Assembly: GCA_002439805.1 (NCBI GenBank)
Contig: DJPQ01000049.1
Location: forward strand, 18,182 to 24,832
DNA length: 6,651 bases
DNA from: Bacteroidales bacterium UBA6408
Lineage (GTDB): Bacteria > Bacteroidota > Bacteroidia > Bacteroidales > UBA932
Direction of reading: 5' to 3'
Shown here: in pieces, positions 1 to 5,142 of the stretch
Position numbering within the stretch: position 1 is the first letter of the stretch
Layout of the letters: each line of letters starts with the position of its first letter
The notes under the pieces: model-generated
Seen by the model: the letters and a program-made list of their open reading frames with translations, nothing else
What the model was told of the DNA's origin: nothing
Databases searched by the model: none
Position numbers and translations under genes: made by a program

Positions 1-1574
1 CCGAACTTGAATGCGTTGATGATGAAGCCGAACTTGTAGTCCGCGTCCTCCTTGCTTATGCCCAGAACCTCGAACATCCTCTCCTGCACGTCGGCCTCGT
101 GGATACGGATTGAACCGCCGCCGAGTTCCGTGCCGTTGAGGACGAAGTCGTATGCGTTGGCGCAGACCCTTTCAAGGTCTTCCTTCTTGTTGCTGTAGAA
201 CCAGTCGAGGTGCTCCGGCTTAGGCGCGGTGAACGGATGGTGCATCGCGTAGAAGCGGTTGGTCTCGTCGTCCCATTCGAGGAGCGGGAAATCCACCACC
301 CAGAGCGGCGCGAAGGTGTGCGGGTCGCGGAATCCGAGCCTGTTGCCCATCTCTATGCGCAGCACTCCGAGCTGTGTCTGGGTCTTTCTCTTCGGCCCGC
401 AGAGCACGAGAATGAGGTCTCCTGCCTCCGCTCCGAGCCTGTCGGCGATTCCCTTGAGCTCGTCGGCCGTGAAGAACTTGTCAATCGAAGACTTGACTGT
501 TCCGTCCGCGTTGAGCTTTATATAAACCAGACCCTTTGCGCCCACCTGAGGCCTCTTGACCCATTCGGTGAGTTCGTCAAGCTGTTTGCGAGTGTATTCA
601 GCGCATCCCTTGACGGCAATCGCTCCCACATACTCGACGGAGTCGAAGACGGAGAAATCGTGCCCCTGCGAAAGGTCGGTGATTTCGTGGAGCTTCATGC
701 CGTAGCGGATGTCCGGCTTGTCGGAGCCGTAGTTGTCCATCGCGTCGTACCAGCTCATCCGAGGAATCGGGTTCGGGATGGTCACATCGAGGACATTCTT
801 GAAAAGAGTCCTCATCATTCCCTCGAATGTGTTGAGCACATCCTCCTGCTCCACGAATGACATCTCGCAGTCAATCTGCGTGAACTCCGGCTGACGGTCT
901 GCCCTGAGGTCCTCGTCGCGGAAGCAGCGCACAATCTGGAAGTAACGGTCGTAGCCGGCCACCATCAGAAGCTGTTTGAAGGTCTGCGGAGACTGCGGCA
1001 GCGCGTAGAACTGTCCCGGATTCATTCGTGAAGGAACCACGAAGTCGCGTGCTCCCTCCGGAGTCGATTTGATGAGGTAAGGGGTCTCGATTTCGAGGAA
1101 ATTCTGCGCGTCGAGATAGTTGCGGACCTCGTGCGCAATCCTGTGGCGGAGTTCGAGCGCCTTGCGGAGCGGGTTGCGCCGCAGGTCGAGGTAGCGGTAC
1201 TTGGCGCGGAGCTCCTCGCCGCCGTCGCTCACGTCCTCAATCGTGAAAGGAGGCGTCTGAGCCTTGTTGAGCACCTTGATTCCTGACAGCTCAATCTCGA
1301 TGTCACCTGTAGGCATCTTCGGATTCTTGCTAGCCCTCTCGACAACCTTTCCGGTAGCCTGAATCACATATTCGCGTCCGAGCGAGCCCGCAGTCTGCGT
1401 AAGTTCCTCTTCCGCGCTCTCCTCCACCACAAGCTGCGTGATTCCGTACCTGTCGCGGAGGTCGATGAAAGTCATTCCTCCGAGTTTACGGCATTTCTGC
1501 ACCCATCCGGCCAGCGTCACCGTCTCTCCAACATCGGCAAGCCTCAGCTCACCGCAAGTCTTTGTCCTATACAT
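1..1574 (-). CDS. aspS: Aspartyl-tRNA synthetase, C-terminal end outside window
   Basis: Charges tRNA-Asp with aspartate in the cytoplasm (class IIb synthetase). The 524 visible codons start at an ATG and show the family order. An N-terminal OB-fold anticodon-binding domain (about residues 1-110) contains GWVQKCRKLGG and FIDLRDR. Class II motif 1 follows around residues 130-170 (YRYLDLRRNPLR), and motif 2 near 215-235 (FRDEDLRADRQPEFTQID). The bacterial-type GAD insertion spans about 300-405, and the catalytic core then resumes with LGGGSIRIH. The frame leaves the window at FIINAFKFG, just before motif 3 (GLDR), so roughly 60-70 residues are missing compared with the usual 585-590. Leucine at position 31, where non-discriminating enzymes such as that of Pseudomonas carry histidine, suggests a discriminating AspRS; this is inference. 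No Shine-Dalgarno site is visible before the ATG, which is common in Bacteroidota. It has no close co-directional partner upstream and seems to have its own promoter. Confidence 0.97.
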   Translation of the reverse strand, partial: MYRTKTCGELRLADVGETVTLAGWVQKCRKLGGMTFIDLRDRYGITQLVVEESAEEELTQTAGSLGREYVIQATGKVVERASKNPKMPTGDIEIELSGIKVLNKAQTPPFTIEDVSDGGEELRAKYRYLDLRRNPLRKALELRHRIAHEVRNYLDAQNFLEIETPYLIKSTPEGARDFVVPSRMNPGQFYALPQSPQTFKQLLMVAGYDRYFQIVRCFRDEDLRADRQPEFTQIDCEMSFVEQEDVLNTFEGMMRTLFKNVLDVTIPNPIPRMSWYDAMDNYGSDKPDIRYGMKLHEITDLSQGHDFSVFDSVEYVGAIAVKGCAEYTRKQLDELTEWVKRPQVGAKGLVYIKLNADGTVKSSIDKFFTADELKGIADRLGAEAGDLILVLCGPKRKTQTQLGVLRIEMGNRLGFRDPHTFAPLWVVDFPLLEWDDETNRFYAMHHPFTAPKPEHLDWFYSNKKEDLERVCANAYDFVLNGTELGGGSIRIHEADVQERMFEVLGISKEDADYKFGFIINAFKF

Positions 1575-1634
1575 ATTTCGTGAGTTTATATATTCTCAAA
1601 ATGCATCCATATTCCCGTTTTGTCTTACCGCAAT

Positions 1635-1652
1635 TTTCCGAAGTTTCGGAAA
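1635..1652. promoter_or_regulatory. 8-bp palindrome upstream of aspS
   Basis: TTTCCGAA and TTCGGAAA are perfect 8-bp arms separated by two bases, about 60 bases upstream of the aspS start codon and just past the preceding terminator. A two-base spacer favours a protein-binding operator over an RNA hairpin, although a hairpin with a larger loop could form. A poor promoter match lies between it and the gene (TTG, 19 bases, TATGGATG on the minus strand; 4 of 6 fixed positions of TAnnTTTG). The role is inferred from position only. Confidence 0.35.
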
Positions 1653-1670
1653 TATTGGATGTCACAAACC

Positions 1671-1715
1671 AAAAATCCCACAAAATTAACAAATAATTGC
1701 TTTTGTGGGATTTTT
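1671..1715 (-). terminator. Rho-independent terminator after the BACON-like lipoprotein gene
   Basis: A perfect 15-bp stem (1671-1685 with 1701-1715, core TCCCACAAAA / TTTTGTGGGA) surrounds a 15-base loop. It begins 24 bases past the lipoprotein stop codon. Read on the minus strand, the stem ends in five T residues. The A/T flanks are symmetrical, with six T on the plus strand, so it could work in both directions, but no plus-strand gene runs into it. It separates the lipoprotein transcript from aspS. Confidence 0.85.
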
Positions 1716-1739
1716 TATACCTATAAATCGACCTCTTTA

Positions 1740-2174
1740 TTATTTAGCGGTTTGTCTTACTGGAATCTCTTTAATTACATCAAAAGAGTCACGTACAATC
1801 AATACTGAAAGCTTTCTATCAGAGCCAGTGGTATTTGGTTGTGCCTCGAATATTAAACTATGGACGTTATCGGCGTCTTTTTTTAAGACCGTTATCCAAT
1901 CGAACTCTATAGAGTCGTCGTTTTTTATATCGTACAACTCTTTGTGAATTCCTACTTTTTTGTTTCCTTGTTCGTCGAAAAAATATATCGTATCGAAACA
2001 GATGACTTGATTTACCGTTATGACTATTGTACCACCTTCCGCACCGAACCATATTTCGCCTTGGGAGAGTCTTATCATATCATTAGGCCCGGGTCCTTTT
2101 GCGCAAGAGAAAGCGGAAAGAACGCAAAACAATAAACCCAATAAATTAGAATTATGTAGAATAAATTGTTTCAT
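1740..2174 (-). CDS. Small BACON-like surface lipoprotein
   Basis: The 144-residue product starts with a lipoprotein signal peptide (MKQFILHNSN, then a hydrophobic stretch, then LSAFSC with the lipidation cysteine at residue 24). The mature part is about 121 residues. It would be exported and anchored by a lipid to a membrane. The mature part reads like one BACON-type immunoglobulin fold: GAEGGTIVITVNQ (about 45-56), FDWITVLKK (91-99), PNTTGSDRKLSV (113-124) and a final strand ending IPVRQTAK. BACON domains are common in Bacteroidota surface proteins, often tied to glycan or mucin contact, but a lone domain like this says little about function. The frame is open for 25 codons upstream; the ATG at 2174 is chosen because it places the signal peptide at the N terminus. 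The GC content is much lower than in aspS or rsmA. It is followed by a strong terminator. Lipoprotein assignment is firm; the BACON assignment is moderate. Confidence 0.8.
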   Translation of the reverse strand: MKQFILHNSNLLGLLFCVLSAFSCAKGPGPNDMIRLSQGEIWFGAEGGTIVITVNQVICFDTIYFFDEQGNKKVGIHKELYDIKNDDSIEFDWITVLKKDADNVHSLIFEAQPNTTGSDRKLSVLIVRDSFDVIKEIPVRQTAK

Positions 2175-2199
2175 ATTACTCAATGTACCATATATGTTA

Positions 2200-2352
2200 T
2201 TATACTGAAATCCCAATCGTAGATCCTTCTGACTTGTTGCATCCGGCAATGACCAATGTCAGGATTGTTATGAATAATAGTGATTTTTTATAACTATGTG
2301 ATTTTAACGGTTTTATGGCTAAATAGATGCAAGTAAACTGATTTTGTTGCAT
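2200..2352 (-). pseudogene. Lipoprotein signal-peptide remnant or very small lipoprotein
   Basis: The frame encodes a textbook lipoprotein signal peptide: KKSLLFITILTLVIAGC, with a strong LVIAGC lipobox. It then stops only 12 residues after the cysteine (NKSEGSTIGISV). The only in-frame ATG nearby (2352) would give 50 residues with an untypical N-terminal region. A more natural start, a codon followed by AAA CCG TTA AAA, reads ATA at present (IKPLKSHSYKKS), as if an ATG had been lost. The simplest reading is the 5' remnant of a decayed lipoprotein gene next to an intact one. A genuine tiny lipoprotein cannot be excluded. The stop codon lies 25 bases upstream of the intact lipoprotein start codon, and both are on the minus strand. 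Confidence 0.4.
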
Positions 2353-2380
2353 CTGTGAGAAAATTGTCGCGTATTTCTGC

Positions 2381-2410
2381 TTGTCGAAATCGTATGAATC
2401 ATTATATTTG
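2381..2410 (+). promoter_or_regulatory. Bacteroidota-type promoter of the VapD operon
   Basis: TATATTTG at 2403-2410 is a perfect match to the -7 element TAnnTTTG used by the Bacteroidota primary sigma factor. A TTG at 2381-2383 sits 19 bases upstream, matching the -33 element and its normal spacing. Transcription should start a few bases downstream of 2410, leaving a leader of about 20 bases before the first start codon. The promoter lies in the divergent gap facing the lipoprotein remnant. Confidence 0.7.
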
Positions 2411-2427
2411 CATCTGATGATAAAAAT

Positions 2428-2431
2428 GGAG
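2428..2431 (+). promoter_or_regulatory. Ribosome binding site of the 58-residue gene
   Basis: GGAG lies 4 bases before the ATG at 2436. Most other genes here lack a clear Shine-Dalgarno site, so this one supports the start choice and indicates that the small frame is translated. Confidence 0.5.
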
Positions 2432-2435
2432 TGAT

Positions 2436-2612
2436 ATGAAAACGGGAGAATTTGCAAGAGTCTCGCCAAAATTGACAGGAGAGTCTGATTGGGTCGAGGG
2501 GGAAGTCATTGATGTTGAGAGAAACCCTTTTATAGGCATCATAGTATCAATAAAAGATAAGCTCGGACGAATTTTCTTCGGTGAAGAGAAGTATTTCCAA
2601 CTTAGCAAATAA
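2436..2612 (+). CDS. 58-residue protein, candidate antitoxin paired with VapD
   Basis: Starts at an ATG behind a GGAG site and a consensus promoter and ends with TAA, 6 bases before the vapD start codon, so the two are almost certainly co-transcribed. The sequence has alternating strand-like segments: EFARVSPKLTGES, DWVEGEVIDVERNPF, GIIVSIKDKLG, RIFFGEEKYFQL. The spacing of glycines and valines, with a 'G.V.DVE.NPF.GI.V..KD..GRIFFG' pattern, suggests a compact SH3/KOW-like beta barrel. This is inferred by eye. I see no helix-turn-helix, signal peptide or membrane segment. I believe similar short uncharacterised proteins occur in Bacteroidales but cannot name a family. Its place directly upstream of vapD is that of vapX, the antitoxin gene of Haemophilus influenzae vapXD, so an antitoxin role is plausible but unproven. 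I see no clear likeness to VapX. Confidence 0.8.
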   Translation: MKTGEFARVSPKLTGESDWVEGEVIDVERNPFIGIIVSIKDKLGRIFFGEEKYFQLSK

Positions 2613-2618
2613 TATTCT

Positions 2619-2897
2619 ATGTTTGCCATTGCTTTTGATATGGTTGTTTCCGATTTGAGGAAGAACTATGGCGAACCTTACAATGCTTATTTCGAAATAA
2701 GATTATTGTTGAGGAAATATGGATTTTATAATACGCAGGGGAGTGTCTATTTGTCTGAAAAAGATGATATGGCAAATTTGTACAGGGCTATCGATGCTTT
2801 GAAAAAGACACCTTGGTTTAAGGATTCTGTGCGGGATATAAGAGCATTCAAAGTCGAAGACTGGAGTGACTTTACTCCTGTCTTCAACGAAGATTAG
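2619..2897 (+). CDS. vapD: VapD family endoribonuclease (Cas2-like fold)
   Basis: The 92-residue product matches the VapD family along its full length (usual length about 90-95). It opens MFAIAFDMVVSDLRKNYGEP, has QGSVYLSE in the middle (41-47), and ends SVRDIRAFKVEDWSDFT (70-86). VapD of Helicobacter pylori (HP0315) is a homodimeric endoribonuclease with a ferredoxin-like, Cas2-related fold. The residues considered important there have counterparts here: Asp7, Leu13, Ser42 and Asp73. All key positions look intact, so the enzyme is probably active. Expected location is the cytoplasm, acting on RNA. In H. influenzae VapD is a toxin neutralised by VapX; in other bacteria VapD is linked to persistence in host cells. 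The gene follows the 58-residue gene by 6 bases with no promoter between, and its stop codon lies 14 bases from the convergent rsmA stop with no terminator visible in the gap. Confidence 0.93.
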   Translation: MFAIAFDMVVSDLRKNYGEPYNAYFEIRLLLRKYGFYNTQGSVYLSEKDDMANLYRAIDALKKTPWFKDSVRDIRAFKVEDWSDFTPVFNED

Positions 2898-2911
2898 TCG
2901 AAACTATTTTT

Positions 2912-3886
2912 CTAAGAAAACAGCAGTGTCAGGGAGATGAAGTCCTCGACGCCGAGGCGTTCGGGACGGAGCTCGAAGACGGGGTTGGAGAGGAAATCGG
3001 CGGTTTGTTCCGGAGTCCAGTTTGCGCGGTTGGTCTTGTCGGAGACGAGCGGCTTGAGACTGTTGCGCAGGGTCTTGCGGCGCTGGTTGAACGATGTCTT
3101 GACGATGGTCTTGAAAAGCTTCTCGTCGCAGCCGAGGTCTGTGCGGGAGTTGCGGCGGAGGCGGATGACGGCGGACTTGACCTTCGGGGGAGGGTTGAAC
3201 GCTCCCTCGCCGACGGTGAAGAGATATTCGATGTCATACCATGCCTGAAGAAGCACTGAGAGAATGCCGTAGGTCTTGCTGCCGGGCTTCTCGGCGATGC
3301 GCTCGGCCACCTCCTTCTGAATCATGCAGACCACCTGCGGGATGCTGTCCTTGTGGTCGATGATGCGGAAGAAAATCTGCGAGGATATGTTGTAGGGGAA
3401 GTTGCCTATGACGGCAAAGGTGCCCGTGGCGTCATCTTCGTTCGTTTTTCCTCTGGCGGTTTCTACGTCCCCCTTTTCGGACTTGTCTGTTCCGAGGGAA
3501 CTTTTCTTCGGCGGAAAGAAATAGGACAGGTTCATCTTGAGGAAATCCCCCTCAATAACCCGTCCCGCCGCCTTCGGGAAATGCACGAGCAGATAGTCCA
3601 CCGACTCGCGGTCAATCTCAATCATCTTCAGGTCAATGTCCCCGCGCTCCAGCAGATACTGGCTCAGCACTCCCATTCCGGGGCCGATTTCCAGCACCGG
3701 CATGGCTGTGGCTGCCTCGGCTGCATGGCTTGCGCCCGCCTCCGTAGCTGCCCCGCCCTCAGCCTCCGATTCCACAACAAGAGCGTCCGCAATCTTCTGC
3801 GCGACGCTCAAGTCTGTGAGAAAGTGCTGTCCAAGAGCCTTCTTCGGCCGGACCAAGTCACCCTTGTGCTTCAGAATCTTCTTCAT
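2912..3886 (-). CDS. rsmA: 16S rRNA (A1518/A1519) dimethyltransferase RsmA/KsgA with two insertions
   Basis: Uses S-adenosylmethionine to dimethylate the two adjacent adenines in helix 45 of 16S rRNA during late 30S assembly; loss gives kasugamycin resistance. Visible motifs are RPKKALGQHFL (13-23), the SAM-binding EIGPGMG (66-72), IEIDRES (89-95), catalytic NFPY (162-165, normally NLPY or NFPY), FNPPPKVKSAVIRL (230-243) and FNQRRKTLRNSL (266-277). At 324 residues it is about 50 longer than usual. Two low-complexity inserts explain this: an Ala/Glu-rich stretch near residues 38-62 before motif I, and a charged stretch near 123-156 before NFPY. The frame is intact through both. The ATG at 3886 is preferred over an in-frame TTG three codons upstream because MKKILKHKGDLV matches relatives. 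Converges with vapD. Confidence 0.95.
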   Translation of the reverse strand: MKKILKHKGDLVRPKKALGQHFLTDLSVAQKIADALVVESEAEGGAATEAGASHAAEAATAMPVLEIGPGMGVLSQYLLERGDIDLKMIEIDRESVDYLLVHFPKAAGRVIEGDFLKMNLSYFFPPKKSSLGTDKSEKGDVETARGKTNEDDATGTFAVIGNFPYNISSQIFFRIIDHKDSIPQVVCMIQKEVAERIAEKPGSKTYGILSVLLQAWYDIEYLFTVGEGAFNPPPKVKSAVIRLRRNSRTDLGCDEKLFKTIVKTSFNQRRKTLRNSLKPLVSDKTNRANWTPEQTADFLSNPVFELRPERLGVEDFISLTLLFS

Positions 3887-3919
3887 TATCAACAAGTTGT
3901 CGCCTGTTTGACCAAGTTG

Positions 3920-3942
3920 TTCTTAAGAAACACCATCATGGT
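3920..3942. promoter_or_regulatory. Paired small palindromes upstream of rsmA
   Basis: A perfect 10-bp palindrome TTCTTAAGAA (3920-3929) is followed two bases later by ACCATCATGGT (3932-3942; 5-bp arms, one central base). Both lie 34-56 bases upstream of the rsmA start codon, where a promoter and operator would be expected. No TAnnTTTG element is visible nearby. CAAGTTGT is repeated at 3893-3900 and 3913-3920. The functional assignment is speculative. Confidence 0.25.
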
Positions 3943-3949
3943 CGAGACA

Positions 3950-4028
3950 GGCTTTATGAAGACGCAAGGCAAGAGACACGACGCGATTTTTTTATGAGCG
4001 GAGTGCTCTTGCCTCGCGACATAAAGCC
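3950..4028. repeat. 79-base imperfect inverted repeat between the thioredoxin gene and rsmA
   Basis: Nested pairings run GGCTTTATG 3950-3958 with 4020-4028 (9 bp), CGC 3963-3965 with 4016-4018 (3 bp), AGGCAAGAG 3967-3975 with 4006-4014 (9 bp) and CAC 3977-3979 with 4003-4005 (3 bp). That is 24 pairs around a 23-base loop that contains seven T in a row on the plus strand. A competing fold exists: CGCGA 3982-3986 with TCGCG 4014-4018, enclosing GAGC/GCTC (3996-3999 with 4005-4008). No T run follows the stem on the minus strand, so it is not a standard terminator for the gene upstream. It starts 14 bases past that gene's stop codon (in transcription order). It could be a dispersed palindromic repeat, a MITE remnant or an RNA 3'-end structure. 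Confidence 0.6.
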
Positions 4029-4042
4029 GTTGGCTTCTGGAA

Positions 4043-4870
4043 TTAGTCTTTGAAATATTTTGAAAGTTCAGCCTCAATGCCCTCACCCCTCAAATCCCTC
4101 TTGAGGATGGTGCCGTCCGGACCGAAGAGCATAATCTGCGGGATGCCCTGAATGCCGTAGATGTCGGTCGGGATGCGCTGCGCGTTGATAATCTGATGCC
4201 AAACGACCCCATGCGCGGCAGCCGCAGCCTTCGTGTCCTCCGGCTTGTCCCAAACTGCAACTGACAGAACCTCAAGCCCTTTCGGCCCGTAGGTCTCGTA
4301 AGCTTTACGGATGTTCGGAATCTCCCTCTTGCAGGGGCCGCACCAGCTCGCCCAGAAATCCACGAGCACATATTTGCCTTTCCCAACGAAATCCGAGAAC
4401 GAAACCGTCTTTCCGTCGGAGTCCTCAATCGTGAAGTCCGTGAACATCTTACCTTCCTCGGTGAGCAGCCCCTTCTGCGCCGCCTCGACCATCTTCACAA
4501 CATCCCCGTTCAGCTGGAGAGAGTCGGCGAGTTCGGCCGCATAGTCAATCACCTCCTGATTGGTGAGGTCCGGAAACATGTTCTGGAGAGCCATGACGGC
4601 AATCCTGTTGCTCTTGTTCCTGTCGAAGGCCACCTTGTTGAGGTCGATGTACTTCTTGTTCGCCTCCTCATAAAGCGGCTCAATCTTCTCGTTCTTCTGC
4701 TCGTCCGTGAGCGTGGTGTCGGCGGAAATCGCCTCGGCGGCCGCATGAAAATCATCCACAACAGCCTTCACCTCAGCCTGAAAATCAGCCTCTTTCTGCT
4801 CCTGCGACTTGCAGGAAACCATAACGGCAGCCGCAACGGCCACCACAGCAATCAAATTCATCTTTTTCAT
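4043..4870 (-). CDS. TlpA/ResA-type thioredoxin-like lipoprotein
   Basis: A membrane-anchored thiol-disulfide oxidoreductase expected to face the periplasm. The 275 residues start with a lipoprotein signal peptide (MKKMNLIAVVAVAAAVMVSC, lipidated Cys20). A helical, charged region (about 25-140) follows, with no family I can name. The redoxin domain (about 142-275) has FTDFTIEDSDGKTVSFSDFVG, the active site DFWASWCGPCKREIPN with Cys177 and Cys180, and the cis-proline loop GIPQIMLF (Pro244). WCGPC is the classic thioredoxin motif. Proteins of this build reduce or isomerise disulfides in exported proteins or support cytochrome c maturation; the actual substrate is unknown. No cytochrome or disulfide-pathway gene is nearby. 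The ATG at 4870 has only a weak GGAAAA upstream. It appears to have its own promoter (5004-5011) and a leader of about 130 bases with a small open frame. Confidence 0.93.
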   Translation of the reverse strand: MKKMNLIAVVAVAAAVMVSCKSQEQKEADFQAEVKAVVDDFHAAAEAISADTTLTDEQKNEKIEPLYEEANKKYIDLNKVAFDRNKSNRIAVMALQNMFPDLTNQEVIDYAAELADSLQLNGDVVKMVEAAQKGLLTEEGKMFTDFTIEDSDGKTVSFSDFVGKGKYVLVDFWASWCGPCKREIPNIRKAYETYGPKGLEVLSVAVWDKPEDTKAAAAAHGVVWHQIINAQRIPTDIYGIQGIPQIMLFGPDGTILKRDLRGEGIEAELSKYFKD

Positions 4871-4882
4871 ATTTTCCAGTTC

Positions 4883-4966
4883 TTAAATTCTGCTTACGCC
4901 GTGTTCATAGAGATATTCCGGAGCGATATATCCTCCTTTATATTCGACATCAACCACTTTCAGCAT
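4883..4966 (-). CDS. 27-residue open frame in the thioredoxin gene leader
   Basis: ATG at 4966 to TAA at 4883, ending 12 bases before the thioredoxin lipoprotein start codon and inside the transcript predicted from the promoter at 5004-5011. The peptide begins MLKVVDVEYKGGYIAPEYL, continues YEHGVSRI and reads like real coding sequence. Its first half resembles the opening strands of short DUF2442-type proteins (a 'M.KVVDV.Y.GGY' pattern), which would make it a truncated gene. A regulatory leader peptide is also possible. No Shine-Dalgarno site precedes it, but an AGGAGGA lies inside it (4931-4937). Low certainty. Confidence 0.3.
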   Translation of the reverse strand: MLKVVDVEYKGGYIAPEYLYEHGVSRI

Positions 4967-5003
4967 ATCAAAGAAAAGTTGAACCCATATATTTTCGTTT
5001 CTA

Positions 5004-5011
5004 CAAAGATA
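5004..5011 (-). promoter_or_regulatory. Promoter -7 element for the thioredoxin lipoprotein gene
   Basis: Read on the minus strand this is TATCTTTG, a perfect TAnnTTTG match, about 135 bases upstream of the start codon and just past the terminator of the preceding gene. At the usual 19-base spacing there is no TTG, only ATGACA (5031-5036), and an A-rich tract lies between. Moderately supported. Confidence 0.55.
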
Positions 5012-5039
5012 GTCTTTTTTTTTAAGAAGTTGTCATATT

Positions 5040-5076
5040 AAAAACACGCTGTCCGAATCAGATGACCCGGACAGCG
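5040..5076 (-). terminator. Rho-independent terminator of the EF-G paralog gene
   Basis: A perfect 9-bp GC-rich stem, CGCTGTCCG (5047-5055) with CGGACAGCG (5068-5076), has a 12-base loop. On the minus strand it is followed by TG and five T residues. It lies 66 bases past the EF-G paralog stop codon. A weaker hairpin (CGCTTT 5099-5104 with AAAGCG 5120-5125) sits in the trailer between them. Confidence 0.9.
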
Positions 5077-5142
5077 AGAGATAAATCTGCTTAATCAGCG
5101 CTTTTTCAAAACATTGTATAAAGCGTTTAGAGAAAGGGGATG

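Noticed and set aside
210..860. Long plus-strand open frame inside aspS
   Set aside because: It lies antisense to a clear AspRS frame with all family motifs; its product is Arg/Val/Leu/His-rich with no recognisable domain, as expected from GC-rich codon bias.
1575..1634. A defined aspS promoter
   Set aside because: The best candidates match only 4 of 6 fixed positions of TAnnTTTG, too weak to list as a feature.
2234..2353. Direct repeat TTGTTGCATC at 2234-2243 and 2344-2353
   Set aside because: Ten bases repeated twice in AT-rich sequence is weak evidence; no flanking pattern of an attachment site or mobile element.
3353..3997. Plus-strand open frame over rsmA
   Set aside because: It is antisense to rsmA and its composition follows from the complementary strand.
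3950..4028. Reading the inverted repeat as a terminator for the thioredoxin gene
   Set aside because: No T run follows the stem on the minus strand; the only T run is in the loop on the opposite strand.
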